Origin: Phytophthora sp. 'mugwort'
Lineage: Eukaryota; Oomycota; Peronosporomycetes; Peronosporales; Peronosporaceae
Assembly: GCA_033558025.1 (NCBI GenBank)
Contig: JAUCEF010000014.1
Location: 2,976,001-3,040,000, forward strand
Direction of reading: 5' to 3'
Length of the DNA: 64,000 nt
Below, piece by piece: positions 13,110 through 23,800 of this stretch. The translations under genes were made by a program, and so were the position numbers. How positions within the stretch are numbered: position 1 is the stretch's first letter; each line of letters starts with the position of its first letter. Under the pieces are notes generated by a model. The model was not told the DNA's origin and did no database searches. It saw only the letters and a program-made list of their open reading frames with translations.

Positions 13110-13448
13110 TATTGAGGGTTGCCGGGTTTTGGTACTGTGTACCAGTAACCGGTTAACCCGAACCGGTCCAACACGATCCCGCGATGTTTACGGTATGTTG
13201 TTTACGCCACCGATGATTAGACGAGTAGGATGATTGGACGAACACCGGTGAGTGATGGTTGATTAGATGCACGAGGTGATAGGACGCAGGGTCGCGTGTC
13301 TATAACAGTAGGGTGTAAGCTCCAACAATTCAATCACTTTCGAATCTTCATTCTACCCCTCAAGTGCCTTCGCTCCGGTCCCGCCGTCTGCGACGTCCCT
13401 CCCTCCGCTTCGTACAAGCTTCGTGTCCAAGATCCATACCTTTCATCA
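13110..13448 (+). repeat. C1 LTR 4, right end of the array
   Basis: 339 bp, ends CATCA. The next bases CCAAC belong to reverse C2 gag and are the expected 5-bp target duplication; the partner should lie left of the window. Confidence 0.9.
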
Positions 13449-14314
13449 CCAACCGAGAAGAGGAAGTCGCCAGAGTCATCTTCACTCTGCGCGACATTCG
13501 CTCGTTGCGGCCTCTGCCGCTCCGCGTTCTCGCGGATTCGCACCGGACACTTGGCGATCCAATGTCCGTGCTCGCCACAGTAGTGACAGGCACTAGTCTT
13601 CTGCGCCTGCCGACCCTTGCGCTTGTTGTCGCTTGTCATGAACGCTTGACCTTGACCGTGCGCGGTGCCGTCCGTACCGCCACCTTGTTCCTTGCGCTTC
13701 ATGTCCTCATGCAGCAGCCGAGACGTCACGAGTTCCCACGACAGTGAGTCGGCTCTCGACTCCAACGCCGTGATCAGGAACTGGTACGACTCGCTCAGAC
13801 TTCCCAAAAGCGTGATCACCAAGTCGTCCTCGCTGACCGGAGCGCCCACTGCGTCGAGCTGCTCCGCCAGCGTCTTGATCTTGTTGATGTGCTCCAGCAC
13901 ATCATCACCTTCGTCCATCATCGTCGTGAAGAAACGCCGACGAAGAAAGAGCTTGTTGGCCAAACTCTTCTTCTCGAAGTGTCCTTCCAGTCTTGACCAT
14001 GCATCATGCGCGCCACTCGCCGAGCGAACCAGCGGCAGCTGCGAATCCTCCATCGCGAGACAGATCATCGCCAGCGCCTTGCGCGACTTCTTCCGAAAGA
14101 GCGCTTGATCCGCCGCAGTCTGGCAGTGCTCCAGCTTCACTTCCCCACTTGTCACTTCCCACAGTTCGCGCTCCTCGAGCACCATCTGCATCTTGAACTT
14201 CCACGTGTGGAAGTTTGTTCCGTCGAACTTGTTAATGCGGGCGGTAGTCGACGTGGCGTCCATGGCGAAGGCGTAGTCGGGGTCTTGGTCAGGGAAGACG
14301 GGGCTTGGGCTCAT
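13449..14314 (-). pseudogene. C2 gag, 5' part, interrupted by the C1 array
   Basis: On the minus strand the frame starts at ATG 14314 inside the primer-binding site and reads a Copia gag (UBN2-like region) with the CCHC knuckle CHYCGEHGHWIAKC close to its broken end. It stops matching C2 at the DFLFSVG segment, where the C1 LTR begins. The remaining protease, integrase, RT and RNase H of this copy should lie left of the window. It carries ACA AAC at the gag site where the neighbouring forward copy has ACT AAC, so the two gags come from different copies. Confidence 0.85.
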
Positions 14315-14318
14315 AACC
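14304..14318 (-). promoter_or_regulatory. C2 primer-binding site, reverse
   Basis: Complement of GGTTATGAGCCCAAG next to the LTR. It is the same half-tRNA-iMet site as in C1, so both families share the primer and the start codon embedded in it. Other C2 copies are at 19102-19116 (minus) and 35145-35159 (plus). Confidence 0.75.
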
Positions 14319-14672
14319 AAAAGGCTTGGTCACTTGATGGCAAAATGCAAAGTGATTGATTTAGGTCCTTAGTTCGCAAACTCCTTGCTACCTCTAAGCC
14401 TACAGTTCTACCTACTGGGTACACTCTACTGGATTCTCTACTGGATACTGAGTTACTTCAGCCAATCAGGGAGTGCCACGTAGAGCCCATCATGTACCCA
14501 CAATCTTGTACCCACCCATGGCGTAATCGTCCGTGGCGTAAACACCGTCCCATAAACACCGTGACGTAATCTTCGTCTCGTAATCACAGGATGATTGCGA
14601 TGCCACTGAGTGAAGGTCATACCGGTATCCTACCGGTATACAGCAGCTGGTCGAGACGTCTCCTTGACAACA
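14319..14672 (-). repeat. C2 LTR, reverse
   Basis: 354 bp; on the minus strand it runs from TGTTGTCAAGG to CCAAGCCTTTT. Its outer tip abuts CTAAC of forward gag rather than flanking DNA. Confidence 0.88.
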
Positions 14673-17600
14673 CTAACTTCCACACGTGGAAGTTCAAGAT
14701 GCAGATGGTGCTCGAGGAGCGCGAACTGTGGGAAGTGACAAATGGGGAAGTGAAGCTGGAGCACTGCCAGACTGCGGCGGATCAAGCGCTCTTTCGGAAG
14801 AAGTCGCGCAAGGCGCTGGCGATCATCTGTCTCGCGATGGAGGATTCGCAGCTGCCGCTGGTTCGCTCGGCGAGTGGCGCGCATGATGCATGGTCAAGAC
14901 TGGAAGGACACTTCGAGAAGAAGAGTTTGGCCAACAAGCTCTTTCTTCGTCGGCGTTTCTTCACGACGATGATGGACGAAGGTGATGATGTGCTGGAGCA
15001 CATCAACAAGATCAAGACGCTGGCGGAGCAGCTCGACGCAGTGGGCGCTCCGGTCAGCGAGGACGACTTGGTGATCACGCTTTTGGGAAGTCTGAGCGAG
15101 TCGTACCAGTTCCTGATCACGGCGTTGGAGTCGAGAGCCGACTCACTGTCGTGGGAACTCGTGACGTCTCGGCTGCTGCATGAGGACATGAAGCGCAAGG
15201 AACAAGGTGGCGGTACGGACGGCACCGCGCACGGTCAAGGTCAAGCGTTCATGACAAGCGACAACAAGCGCAAGGGTCGGCAGGCGCAGAAGACTAGTGC
15301 CTGTCACTACTGTGGCGAGCACGGACATTGGATCGCCAAGTGTCCGGTGCGAATCCGCGAGAACGCGGAGCGGCAGAGGCCGCAACGAGCGAATGTCGCG
15401 CAGAGTGAAGATGACTCTGGCGACTTCCTCTTCTCGGTTGGTGGTAACACGGGTGCCTCCAAGTCGAATGGAGTGTGGCTGGTCGACTCGGGTGCGACGC
15501 AGCACATGACGTACTCGAAGGAGTACATGAAGAACTACAAGAAGATCTCTCCGGTGGACGTGCATCTCGCGGACGACGGTGTGGTTCAGGCTGTGGGGAC
15601 CGGCGACATTGTGATGTCGATGAAGACCCCGCGCGGCATGAAGAAGGGTGTACTCACGAACGTGTGGCACATTCCGAAGCTGTCGCGTAACCTGTTTTCG
15701 GTTGGTCGGTTCACTAAGGACGTCGGGCCAGTTATCTTCGAGAGCGACGGGTGCTTCGCTGAAACGAAGAGTCTCAAGTGGAAGCTCGGCGCTCGTGAGG
15801 GCAAAGGACTGTTCAAGCTGTGCATGACTCCGATGATGCCTGACGAGGCCAATGCGGCAAGTTCGAAGGATCGCCAAGGGGACACCACGTCGTACCTCTG
15901 GCACCTTCGACTTGGTCACATCGGCCATGGCGGTCTAGACGCCATCGTCAAGAAGGGCTACGGTGTTGGTATCGATATGGCGTCGGTGAAGCAGTGGGAG
16001 TTATGCGACGGATGCTCACTCGGCAAGCAAACGCGAGTAAGCTACATGAAGACGTCGCCAAACCGTGCCAAGCAAGTGCTAGAAGTCGTACACAGTGATG
16101 TATGCGGTCCCATGCAGACGCCGACCTTTGGAGGCAAGCGCTATTTTGTCACGTTTATCGATGACAAGTCGCACTTCTGTGTGGTGTACTTGCTGCGCAA
16201 CAAGTCCGAGGTGGCCGACAAGTTCGCGCAATTCGTCGCGTTAGCTGAGACCCAGACTGGCAAGCGCGTGAAAATGCTGCGGAGCGACAACGGCGGCGAG
16301 TACACTTCGGGTGAGATGGCCAAGTTCTGTGCGGACCGTGGTATCATGCAGAAGTTCACGCCGCCATACACGCCTCAGCTGAACGGAGTCGCCGAGCGCA
16401 TGAACCGGACGTTGGTGGAGTGTGCGCGCTGCATGCTGGAACATGCTGGATTGCCCAAGACGTATTGGGGTGAAGCTGTCGTGACTGCTACGTTCCTCCG
16501 TAATCGATGTCCGACGCGTGCCATCAACCACGACAAGTCGCCGCACCAGGTTTGGACAGGCAAGAGACCGCTGCTAGCGAACCTCAAGGTGTTCGGTTGC
16601 CACGCGTACGTGCACGTGCCGAAGGAGAAGCGTACCAAGTTTGACGCTCGGTCGGTGCGCTGTCGGTTCCTGGGATACTCGGAGCATGAGAAAGCGTACC
16701 GTTTCGAAGAGACCAAGAGCGGTCGCGTGCTGGTGAGCCGCGACGCGCAGTTTATGGAAGACGTCTTCGACAGTGGGAGACGTGACTACCATCAGAGGGA
16801 GGTGGTGGTCATTCAAGATGAAGAGACGACGGATCAAGATTCGTTGCAGTCGGATGAAGACGACAAAGAAGAAGAAGACGAAGAAGCAGCGCGGGACGAA
16901 GGTTTTGAACCAGGCAGCAAGCGACACCCGCGGACGCAGTCGCTGGAAGAAGCTGTGGAAGTTCCAAGTGCCAAGCGGCAGAGTCGACACCTGACTCTGG
17001 ACGAGATGTCGGCTGCGGCTCAAGAAAGTCAAGACTTCGAAGCTGCATACGTCGTGAATTCAGTGGGAGAAATGCCGACCACGTTCAAGTCGGCGATGGA
17101 ATCCAGCGACGCAGTCAAGTGGAAAGAGGCGTGTGACTCGGAGGTCGAGTCGCTCCGCAAGAACGAGACGTGGATCCTCGTGCCGCTGCCAAAAGGACGC
17201 AAGGCAATCGGCAACCGATGGGTGTTCCGTGTGAAGGAGAACCAGGCTGGAGAGATCGAACGGTTCAAGGCGCGACTGGTGGCCAAGGGATTTTCGCAGA
17301 AGTACGGCATCGACTACGACGAGACTTTCGCGCCAGTGGCCAAGTTCACGTCGATCAGGATCCTGCTCAGTCTGGCGGCCAAGTACAATCTCATGGTGCA
17401 CCAGATGGATGTCAAGACAGCTTTCCTGAACGGTTTGTTGGACGAAGACATCTACATGGCACAGCCGGACGGCTACATCGATGAAAAGCACCCGGACTAT
17501 GTCTGTCAGCTCAAGCGGTCTCTTTACGGTTTGAAGCAGTCGCCGCGGATGTGGAACAAGACCATCGACGACCTCATGCTCAAGCTAGGGTTCAAGAAGT

Positions 17601-18700
17601 GCGAGTCCGACCACTGCATCTACTTCAAGCGTGACGACCAAGACATGATCTTCGTGGCGCTATATGTCGACGACCTGATCCTCGCAAGTAACAACGACAA
17701 GCTGCTCAAGTCGACGAAGAAGGCGCTCAGTGACCGTTTCGAGATGACGGACCTGGGCCAGCTCAAGTACTTCCTCGGCATGGAAATCGATCAAGATATG
17801 ACGACAGGGAAGGTGTCGATGCGGCAAACCAAGTTTGCGAAAGACATTCTGGAGAAGTTCAACATGGAGAAGAGCAACCCTGTTAAGACGCCACAGGATC
17901 CGGGCCTCAAGCTGACCAAGGCCATGTGCGAGGGCGGCTGCAAGCACGACGAGACCATGGTAAACGTGCCATACCGGAACGCTGTGGGATGCCTCATGTA
18001 TCTCATGGTAAGCACACGCCCGGACCTCGCAGCAGCAGTGGGAGTTCTCAGCCAGTTTGCAGCAGACCCATGTCCGACACACTGGCAGGCGCTCAAGAGG
18101 GTCTTCAGGTACATTCAAGGCACGAAGACGCACGGCATCGAGTTTCAAGCGAGCTGCGACGACGGACCCCAAGGCTATTCAGATGCCGACTGGGCTGGAG
18201 ACATCGAGTCAAGAAGAAGTACAAGTGGCTACGCGTTCATGATGAATGGCGGATGCATCAGCTGGAGGAGCAAGAAGCAGCGGACAGTGGCGCTGTCTTC
18301 GACGGAAGCTGAGTACATGGCGCTATCGGAGGCGACACAAGAGGCGGTGTGGCTCAAGGTGTTCCTGTGCGAGCTCGGCGAGATGACAAGCAATGAAGCA
18401 ATCAAGATCTATGAGGACAACCACGGTTCCATCGCGTTGGCCAAGAATCCCGAATTCCACAAGCGCACCAAGCACATCGACATTCGCTACCATTTCGTGC
18501 GCGAGAAGGTGGAAGACGGTCAAGTGGTGCTGCAGTATGTTTCGACAACCGACATGCTGGCGGACATCATGACGAAGCCAATCTCTGCGACGCAGTTCAG
18601 TGTGCTCCGGAGCAAACTCGGCATCGAAGCGCTGAAGGCTGTCGAGTCGAGTGGGAGTGTTGTCAAGGAGACGTCTCGACCAGCTGCTGTATACCGGTAG
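14673..18700 (+). pseudogene. C2 gag-pol, open frame but 5' end inverted away
   Basis: Uninterrupted frame of about 1340 codons: gag from THE N-F-H-T-W segment, CCHC knuckle CHYCGEHGHWIAKC near 15302, protease DSGATQHM near 15484, integrase HSDVCGPM near 16090 with RSDNGGEYTS near 16283 and TPQLNGVAERMNRTL near 16370, RT YVDDLILA near 17668, RNase H SDADWAGD near 18180 and the terminal DIRYHFVREKV block. The natural start and first 33 or so codons sit in inverted orientation at 19012-19112. Instead the frame is fused in phase to a start at 14591 inside the reverse LTR. The stop at 18698-18700 lies 43 bases inside the 3' LTR. All catalytic motifs seen are intact, so this copy decayed little after rearrangement. 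Confidence 0.88.
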
Positions 18701-19011
18701 GATACCGGTATGACCTTCACTCAGTGGCATCGCACTCATCATGTGATTACGAGACGAAGATTACGTCACGGTGTTTATGGGACGGTGTTTACGCCACGGA
18801 CGATTACGCCATGGGTGGGTACAAGATTGTGTGTACATGATGGGCTCTACGTGGCACTCCCTGATTGGCTGAAGTAACTCAGTATCCAGTAGAGAATCCA
18901 GTAGAGTGTACCCAGTAGGTAGAACTGTAGGCTTAGAGGTAGCAAGGAGTTTGCGAACTAAGGACCTAAATCAATCACTTTGCATTTTGCCATCAAGTGA
19001 CCAAGCCTTTT
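18658..19011 (+). repeat. C2 LTR, forward
   Basis: 354 bp, TGTTGTCAAGG to CCTTTT, 3' LTR of the forward gag-pol. It is followed at once by GTTAG. With 19117-19470 it forms a 354-bp inverted repeat around a 105-bp spacer. Confidence 0.88.
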
Positions 19012-19112
19012 GTTAGTTCCGTTGAACTTGTTAATGCGGGCGGTAGTCGAAGTGGCGTCCATGGCGAAGGCGTAGTCGGGGTCTTGGTCAGGGAAGACGG
19101 GCTTGGGCTCAT
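19012..19112 (-). pseudogene. C2 gag codons 1 to 33, inverted piece
   Basis: Minus-strand start at 19112 inside the primer-binding site; reads the start of C2 gag up to the G-T-N codons and ends at the 5-bp duplication GTTAG (19012-19016). One G is missing relative to 14300-14314, so the frame is shifted soon after the start. Its ACT AAC codons match the forward gag-pol at 14673, which makes it the missing 5' end of that copy. Confidence 0.8.
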
Positions 19113-19116
19113 AACC

Positions 19117-19470
19117 AAAAGGCTTGGTCACTTGATGGCAAAATGCAAAGTGATTAATTTAGGTCCTTAGTTCGCAAACTCCTTGCTACCTCTAAGCCTA
19201 CAGTTCTACCTACTGGGTACACTCTACTGGATTCTCTACTGGATACTGAGTTACTTCAGCCAATCAGGGAGTGCCACGTAGAGCCCATCATGTACCCACA
19301 ATCTTGTACCCACCCATGGCGTAATCGTCCGTGGCGTAAACACCGTCCCATAAACACCGTGACGTAATCTTCGTCTCGTAATCACAGGATGATTGCGATG
19401 CCACTGAGTGAAGGTCATACCGGTATCCTACCGGTATACAGCAGCTGGTCGAGACGTCTCCTTGACAACA
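19117..19470 (-). repeat. C2 LTR, reverse, outer
   Basis: 354 bp. Its tip borders C1 gag sequence beginning GTATC, the presumed target duplication of the original reverse C2 element. The partner copy should be left of the window. Confidence 0.87.
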
Positions 19471-20511
19471 GTATCTACCTGAAGCACCAGCTCTTCAGCA
19501 TGGAGATGGCAGAAGGCGGCAACGTGCTTCATCATTGCAACGAAGTCCTCAACATCAGCGCCAAGCTCAGCAGCATCGGCGCCAAGATGGAGGATGAAGA
19601 CGTGGCAATCTGCCTGTTACGGAGTCTGCCCAAGAGTTTCGAGAACGTGGTTCTCAACTTGGAGATGAGCAACGCAGAGCTGCGCACTCAAGACGTGATC
19701 AAGGTGCTCACGAACGAGCACATCAAGCGGCAGGGCGAGAAGACTGCTCAGGTGAAGATTGAAGACACTGCAAGGGCCTTCAATGCCGAGCGTGAAAGCC
19801 GCCACTGCACTTACTGCGGGAAATCGGGACACGTCGTGGACAAGTGCTGGACCAAGCAAAAGGATGACAATCGAGGTGCACGACGTGGCCGGTCTGGTCG
19901 CGGTGCGAACAATGTCCAATGGCGTGACGACAGCGATGATGACTTCATCGCGTTTGCGGTCTCTATGGAGTGTGGTATCTCCAAGACCAACAAGTTTCAA
20001 GGCTCATGGGCCATCGACAGTGGTGCCACGCACCACATCTGCAATGACAAGAATAAGTTTGTCAACATCAAGGCATGCGACGAAGGTGAACTCACTGTCG
20101 CAAACGGCAATACTGCCAAGATCAAGGGAGTTGGAACGGTCATGCAGCGCGTCACCTTGCCTAATGGTGGCGAACGCGACATCCACGTTCAAGACGCGCT
20201 CTACGTACCAAGTATGAACAAGAATCTGCTTTCGGTACCCCAGATCAACCGAAGCGGACAGTTCAAGGTGGTGTTTGATGGAGCAGAAATGCACATCGCA
20301 CACAAGACGTCGAAAAAGATCGTGGCTTCCGCGGACCTGATCGACGGTCTCTACTGGCTCCGGGTGCCAAGTTTCGCTGCGAATTCGGTGACCGATGTAT
20401 CGATCAACGCGGTCGATCTTCATGCACGTATGGGTCACGCACCCAGCGACGTTCTTCGGAAGATGGTCTCAAGTGGCATGGTCACGGGTGCCAAGATGCC
20501 GACATCGTCAA
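19471..20511 (+). pseudogene. C1 host element gag to pre-integrase, 5' part missing
   Basis: A diverged C1 subfamily that starts abruptly inside gag at the Y-L-K-H-Q-L-F segment because the C2 complex is inserted there. It reads the CCHC knuckle [14 protein letters not shown] near 19808, protease DSGATHHI near 20016 and the pre-integrase motif HARMGHAP near 20421. It is interrupted again at 20511 by the C1-d insertion and resumes in the same reading frame at 25263 once one copy of the duplication is discounted. The 5' LTR and first 140 or so gag codons should be left of the window. Confidence 0.85.
20507..20511 (+). repeat. Target-site duplication GTCAA, left copy
   Basis: GTCAA stands just before the C1-d 5' LTR, and an identical copy is at 25258-25262 after the 3' LTR. 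Five bases is the normal Copia value, and it fixes the LTR ends as TATTGA and CATCA. Confidence 0.9.
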
Positions 20512-20861
20512 TATTGACGGTTACCGGTTTGGTATCAGTTATTAGCCGTGAACCGGTTAACCCGAACCGGTCCAATCCGAACCCACGTTGATTATGGTGA
20601 TTACGGTAAGTTGTTTACGCCACCGATGATTAGACGAGTAGGATGATTGGACGAACACCGGTGAGTGATGGTTGATTAGATGCACTAGGTGATAGGACGC
20701 AGGGTCGCGTGTCTATAACAGTAGGGTGTAAGCTCCAACAATTCAATCACTTTCGAATCTTCATTCTACCCCTCAAGTGCCTTCGCTCCGGTCCCGCCGT
20801 CTGCGACGTCCCTCCCTCCGCTTCGTACAAGCTTCGTGTCCAAGATCCATACCTTTCATCA
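20512..20861 (+). repeat. C1-d 5' LTR
   Basis: 350 bp; its first 100 bp (TATTGACGGTTACCGG) differ from the array LTRs, the rest is almost identical to them. Confidence 0.92.
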
Positions 20862-20865
20862 GGTT

Positions 20866-23800
20866 ATGAGCCCAAGCACCATGTCCTCTGCCCAAGACGC
20901 CTCGACCAAGGTCTCCATTGACAAGTTCAACGGGGACAACTACGCGACGTGGAACCGCTACATGCGTGGCGTGTTCCTGACCAAGTCGACGTGGCATGTC
21001 GTGAACCGTGAGACGACGCCAAGCTACACGGACTCGCGGGCCAAGGACGACTACGTCAAGTTGAGCAACATCGCGTTCGGTCTGATGCTGCTCCACATGG
21101 ACGCGGACTACCACCATGTGGTCGACGACTGCGAGGAAGCGTGGGTTGCCTGGTCGCGCCTGAAGACGCTGTACGGTGGTTCGCAGAAGGCTGGACGCAT
21201 CTACCTGAAGCGCCAACTCTTCAGCATGGAGATGTCGGAAGGCGGCAATGTGTTGCATCATTGCAACGAGGTCCTCAACATCAGCGCCAAGCTCAGCAGC
21301 ATCGGTGCCAAGATGGAGGACGAGGACGTGGCGATCTGCTTGTTGCGCAGCCTCCCCAAGAGCTACGAGAACGTCGTGCTGAACTTGGAGATGAGCAGCG
21401 CTGAACTGCGGTCGCAAGACGTCGTGAAGGTACTCACGAATGAGCACATCAAGAGACAAGGCGAGAAGACGGCGACGGTGAAGACGGAGAACGCGGCCAA
21501 GGCGTTCAACACCGACCGAGAGTCTCGCCAGTGTACGTACTGCGGAAAAGTGGGGCACACGATTGACAAGTGCTGGACCAAGCAGAAGGACGAGAACCGA
21601 GGGCCGAGACGCGGCGGCAACGGCCGTGGACGCGGGGCCAACAACATCCAGTGGAGAAACGACAGCAACGGCTACGACTACGACTACGATCGAGTAGCGT
21701 TCGCGGTTTCACTGGAATGTGGGGTTTCGACGGGCAAGAATGTGTCCGGGATGTGGGCGGTCGACAGCGGCGCAACGCACCACATCTGCAACGACAAGAC
21801 CAAGTTCGTCCATTTGATTGAGCGGAACGAAGGCGAACTTTCGGTGGCCGACGGCAACAAGGCGGCCATCATGGGTGTGGGGACCATCGTGGAAAGAGTG
21901 GTTCTGCCCAATGGCGACGAGCGCGAGATCGAGATCAAGAACGCGCTGTACGTGCCAAGCATGAGCAAGAATCTGCTTTCGGTACCGCAGATCAACAAAA
22001 GTGACAAGTTTCAAGTGGTGTTCGACGGCACCAAGATGCAGATTGCGCACAAAGGCTCCAAGCAAGTGGTGGCGACGGCAAACCTCATGGATGGACTCTA
22101 CTGACTTCAGACGCCTCAGCGATCGGCGAATGCGGCGACGAGTGGCAAGACTGTCGACCTGCACGCGCGCATGGGTCACGCTCCGGTTGAGGTGCTTCGC
22201 AAGATGGTCGACAACCACGACATTTTACCTTGCTGGCAACCACGACACAGACTTGGTCCGCTCGACTTGAAAGGTGCCTTCGCGTCCTTGATCATGTCCA
22301 AAAACCATTCCCAAGCAACCGTGACAAGCGTCGCTACGACACATTTGAGCTGCTCCACTTCGACATCTGCGGACCCATGGAGGAAAACTCGCTTGGCGGC
22401 AGCAAGTACCTGCTACTGATCGTGGACGAAGCCAGTGGATGCATGAAGGGTTTCTGCCTGCGTGTCAAGTCGGAGAGCGAAGACTGCATCAAGACGTACA
22501 TCATGAAGGTGCAGAAGCAGTTCGGCAAGAAGGTCAAGTTTGTGCGGCACGACGGAGCTCGTGAGTTTGCGACCAACTCGCTCAACGACTTCTACGAAGA
22601 CGAAGGCATCGAGCAGCAAACCACGGTTCCGTACGCGCACCAGACGAACGGCACGGCAGAGCGAGCCATCCGAACTATCGTCACGATCGGCCGCAGCATG
22701 CTGCATCACGCTAAGCTGGACAAGTGTTTCTGGGCTGAGGCGGCCATGACTGCCATCTACGTGAAGAATCGTCTGCCGTCACCCAAGATCGAGCACAAGA
22801 CTCCGTTCGAGATCGTTTACAACTCCAAGCCGAGTGTGAAGCACATGCGTGTGTTCGGCTGTCGGACGTACATTCTGACTCCGAAGGAGAAGCGGCTCAA
22901 GTGGGATCCCAAGGCTCGCGCTGGACTGTTCCTGGGTTACGAAGAAGTGTCCAAGGCGTATCGACTTTATGACATCGAGGCGGGGCAGGTGGTTATCAGT
23001 CGCGATGTCAACTTCGATGAGTCGACCTTTGGATGTTCACCGACGATTTCCGATGAAGATGTCGACGACCTGGACTTCGACTCGCTCGACATCGACGATG
23101 ATGGTCCGCGCCAGACGGAGTACAAACAGGCAGGGAAGCGCAAGAGCCGCCCGAGTGACGAAGATGAAGCTGCCAGAAAACCGCGAGCTGTGCGTCATCG
23201 ACCTGGACTGGAAGAAGCAAGTGCACCGAACGACTCCCCTTCGCACCGAACAGACGCAGATGAAGAAGAAAAGTCTGGAGACCAAGATGAAGAATCGACT
23301 CCATCTGTGTTTTGGCGTGCAAGTGCCAACGCGGTCGAAGAAGCCGTGGACTTATCGGAGCCGTCAACATTCCAAGAAGCGGTCAACGGACCTGATCAAG
23401 TGCATTGGCGCAAGGCTGTTCGTGCGGAACTCAAGTCGATGCGACTTCGTGGTGTGTTTCGTGCTGCCAAGTTGCCCAGCGGACAACGCGCCATCGGTAC
23501 CAAGTGGGTGTTCAAGATTAAGCGCAAAGCCGACGGATCGATCGAGAAGTACAAGGCGCGCCTCGTGGCCAAGGGGTTCAAGCAGAAGTACGGCATCGAC
23601 TACACCGAGACGTTCTCGCCCGTGGTCAAGTACGTGACGCTGCGCATGGTCATCGCGATCGCCAAGTACTTTGGCTGGCCCCTCGACCAACTCGACGTGG
23701 TAACGGCATTTCTGTACGGCGTCATGAAGGAGTTGGTGTTCTGCGTGGTTCCTGAAGGCGTCGAGCTGGATGGTGATTTCGACTGCTTGGAATTGGTGAA

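Larger units (their letters stand above)
1..13448 (+). mobile_element. Head-to-tail array of three C1 Copia units sharing LTRs
   Basis: Four direct LTR copies (1-278, 4331-4669, 8718-9056, 13110-13448) alternate with three complete internal regions, so neighbouring units share one LTR. The first LTR is cut by the window edge and lacks about 61 bp. At the right end the LTR stops at CATCA and is followed by CCAAC, the start of reverse C2 gag sequence, so the whole array behaves as one insertion into that gag. The internal regions are almost identical but carry different disabling lesions, so this is not one copy assembled three times. Unequal LTR-LTR recombination or integration of a concatemer are the likely origins. 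Confidence 0.85.
13449..19470. mobile_element. Rearranged C2 Copia complex with inverted 5' segment
   Basis: Order: reverse gag (13449-14314), reverse LTR (14319-14672), forward gag-pol from about codon 33 (14673-18700), forward LTR (18658-19011), reverse gag codons 1 to about 33 (19012-19112), reverse LTR (19117-19470). The forward gag begins with CTAAC directly at the LTR tip, and the short reverse gag begins with GTTAG directly after the other LTR end. These are the same five bases of one gag read in opposite directions. The arrangement fits a self-integrated C2 circle joined by homologous recombination to a reverse C2 element already present. Confidence 0.75.

Noticed and set aside
1..13448. 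The array as a pure assembly duplication
   Set aside because: The three units carry different stops, indels and substitutions, and their LTRs differ at single sites, so they are distinct copies, though exact copy number still needs long reads.
14591..14672. Start codon and 27-residue N-terminal extension of the C2 polyprotein
   Set aside because: It translates the reverse LTR. Other C2 gags start at the ATG in the primer-binding site, so the fusion is accidental.
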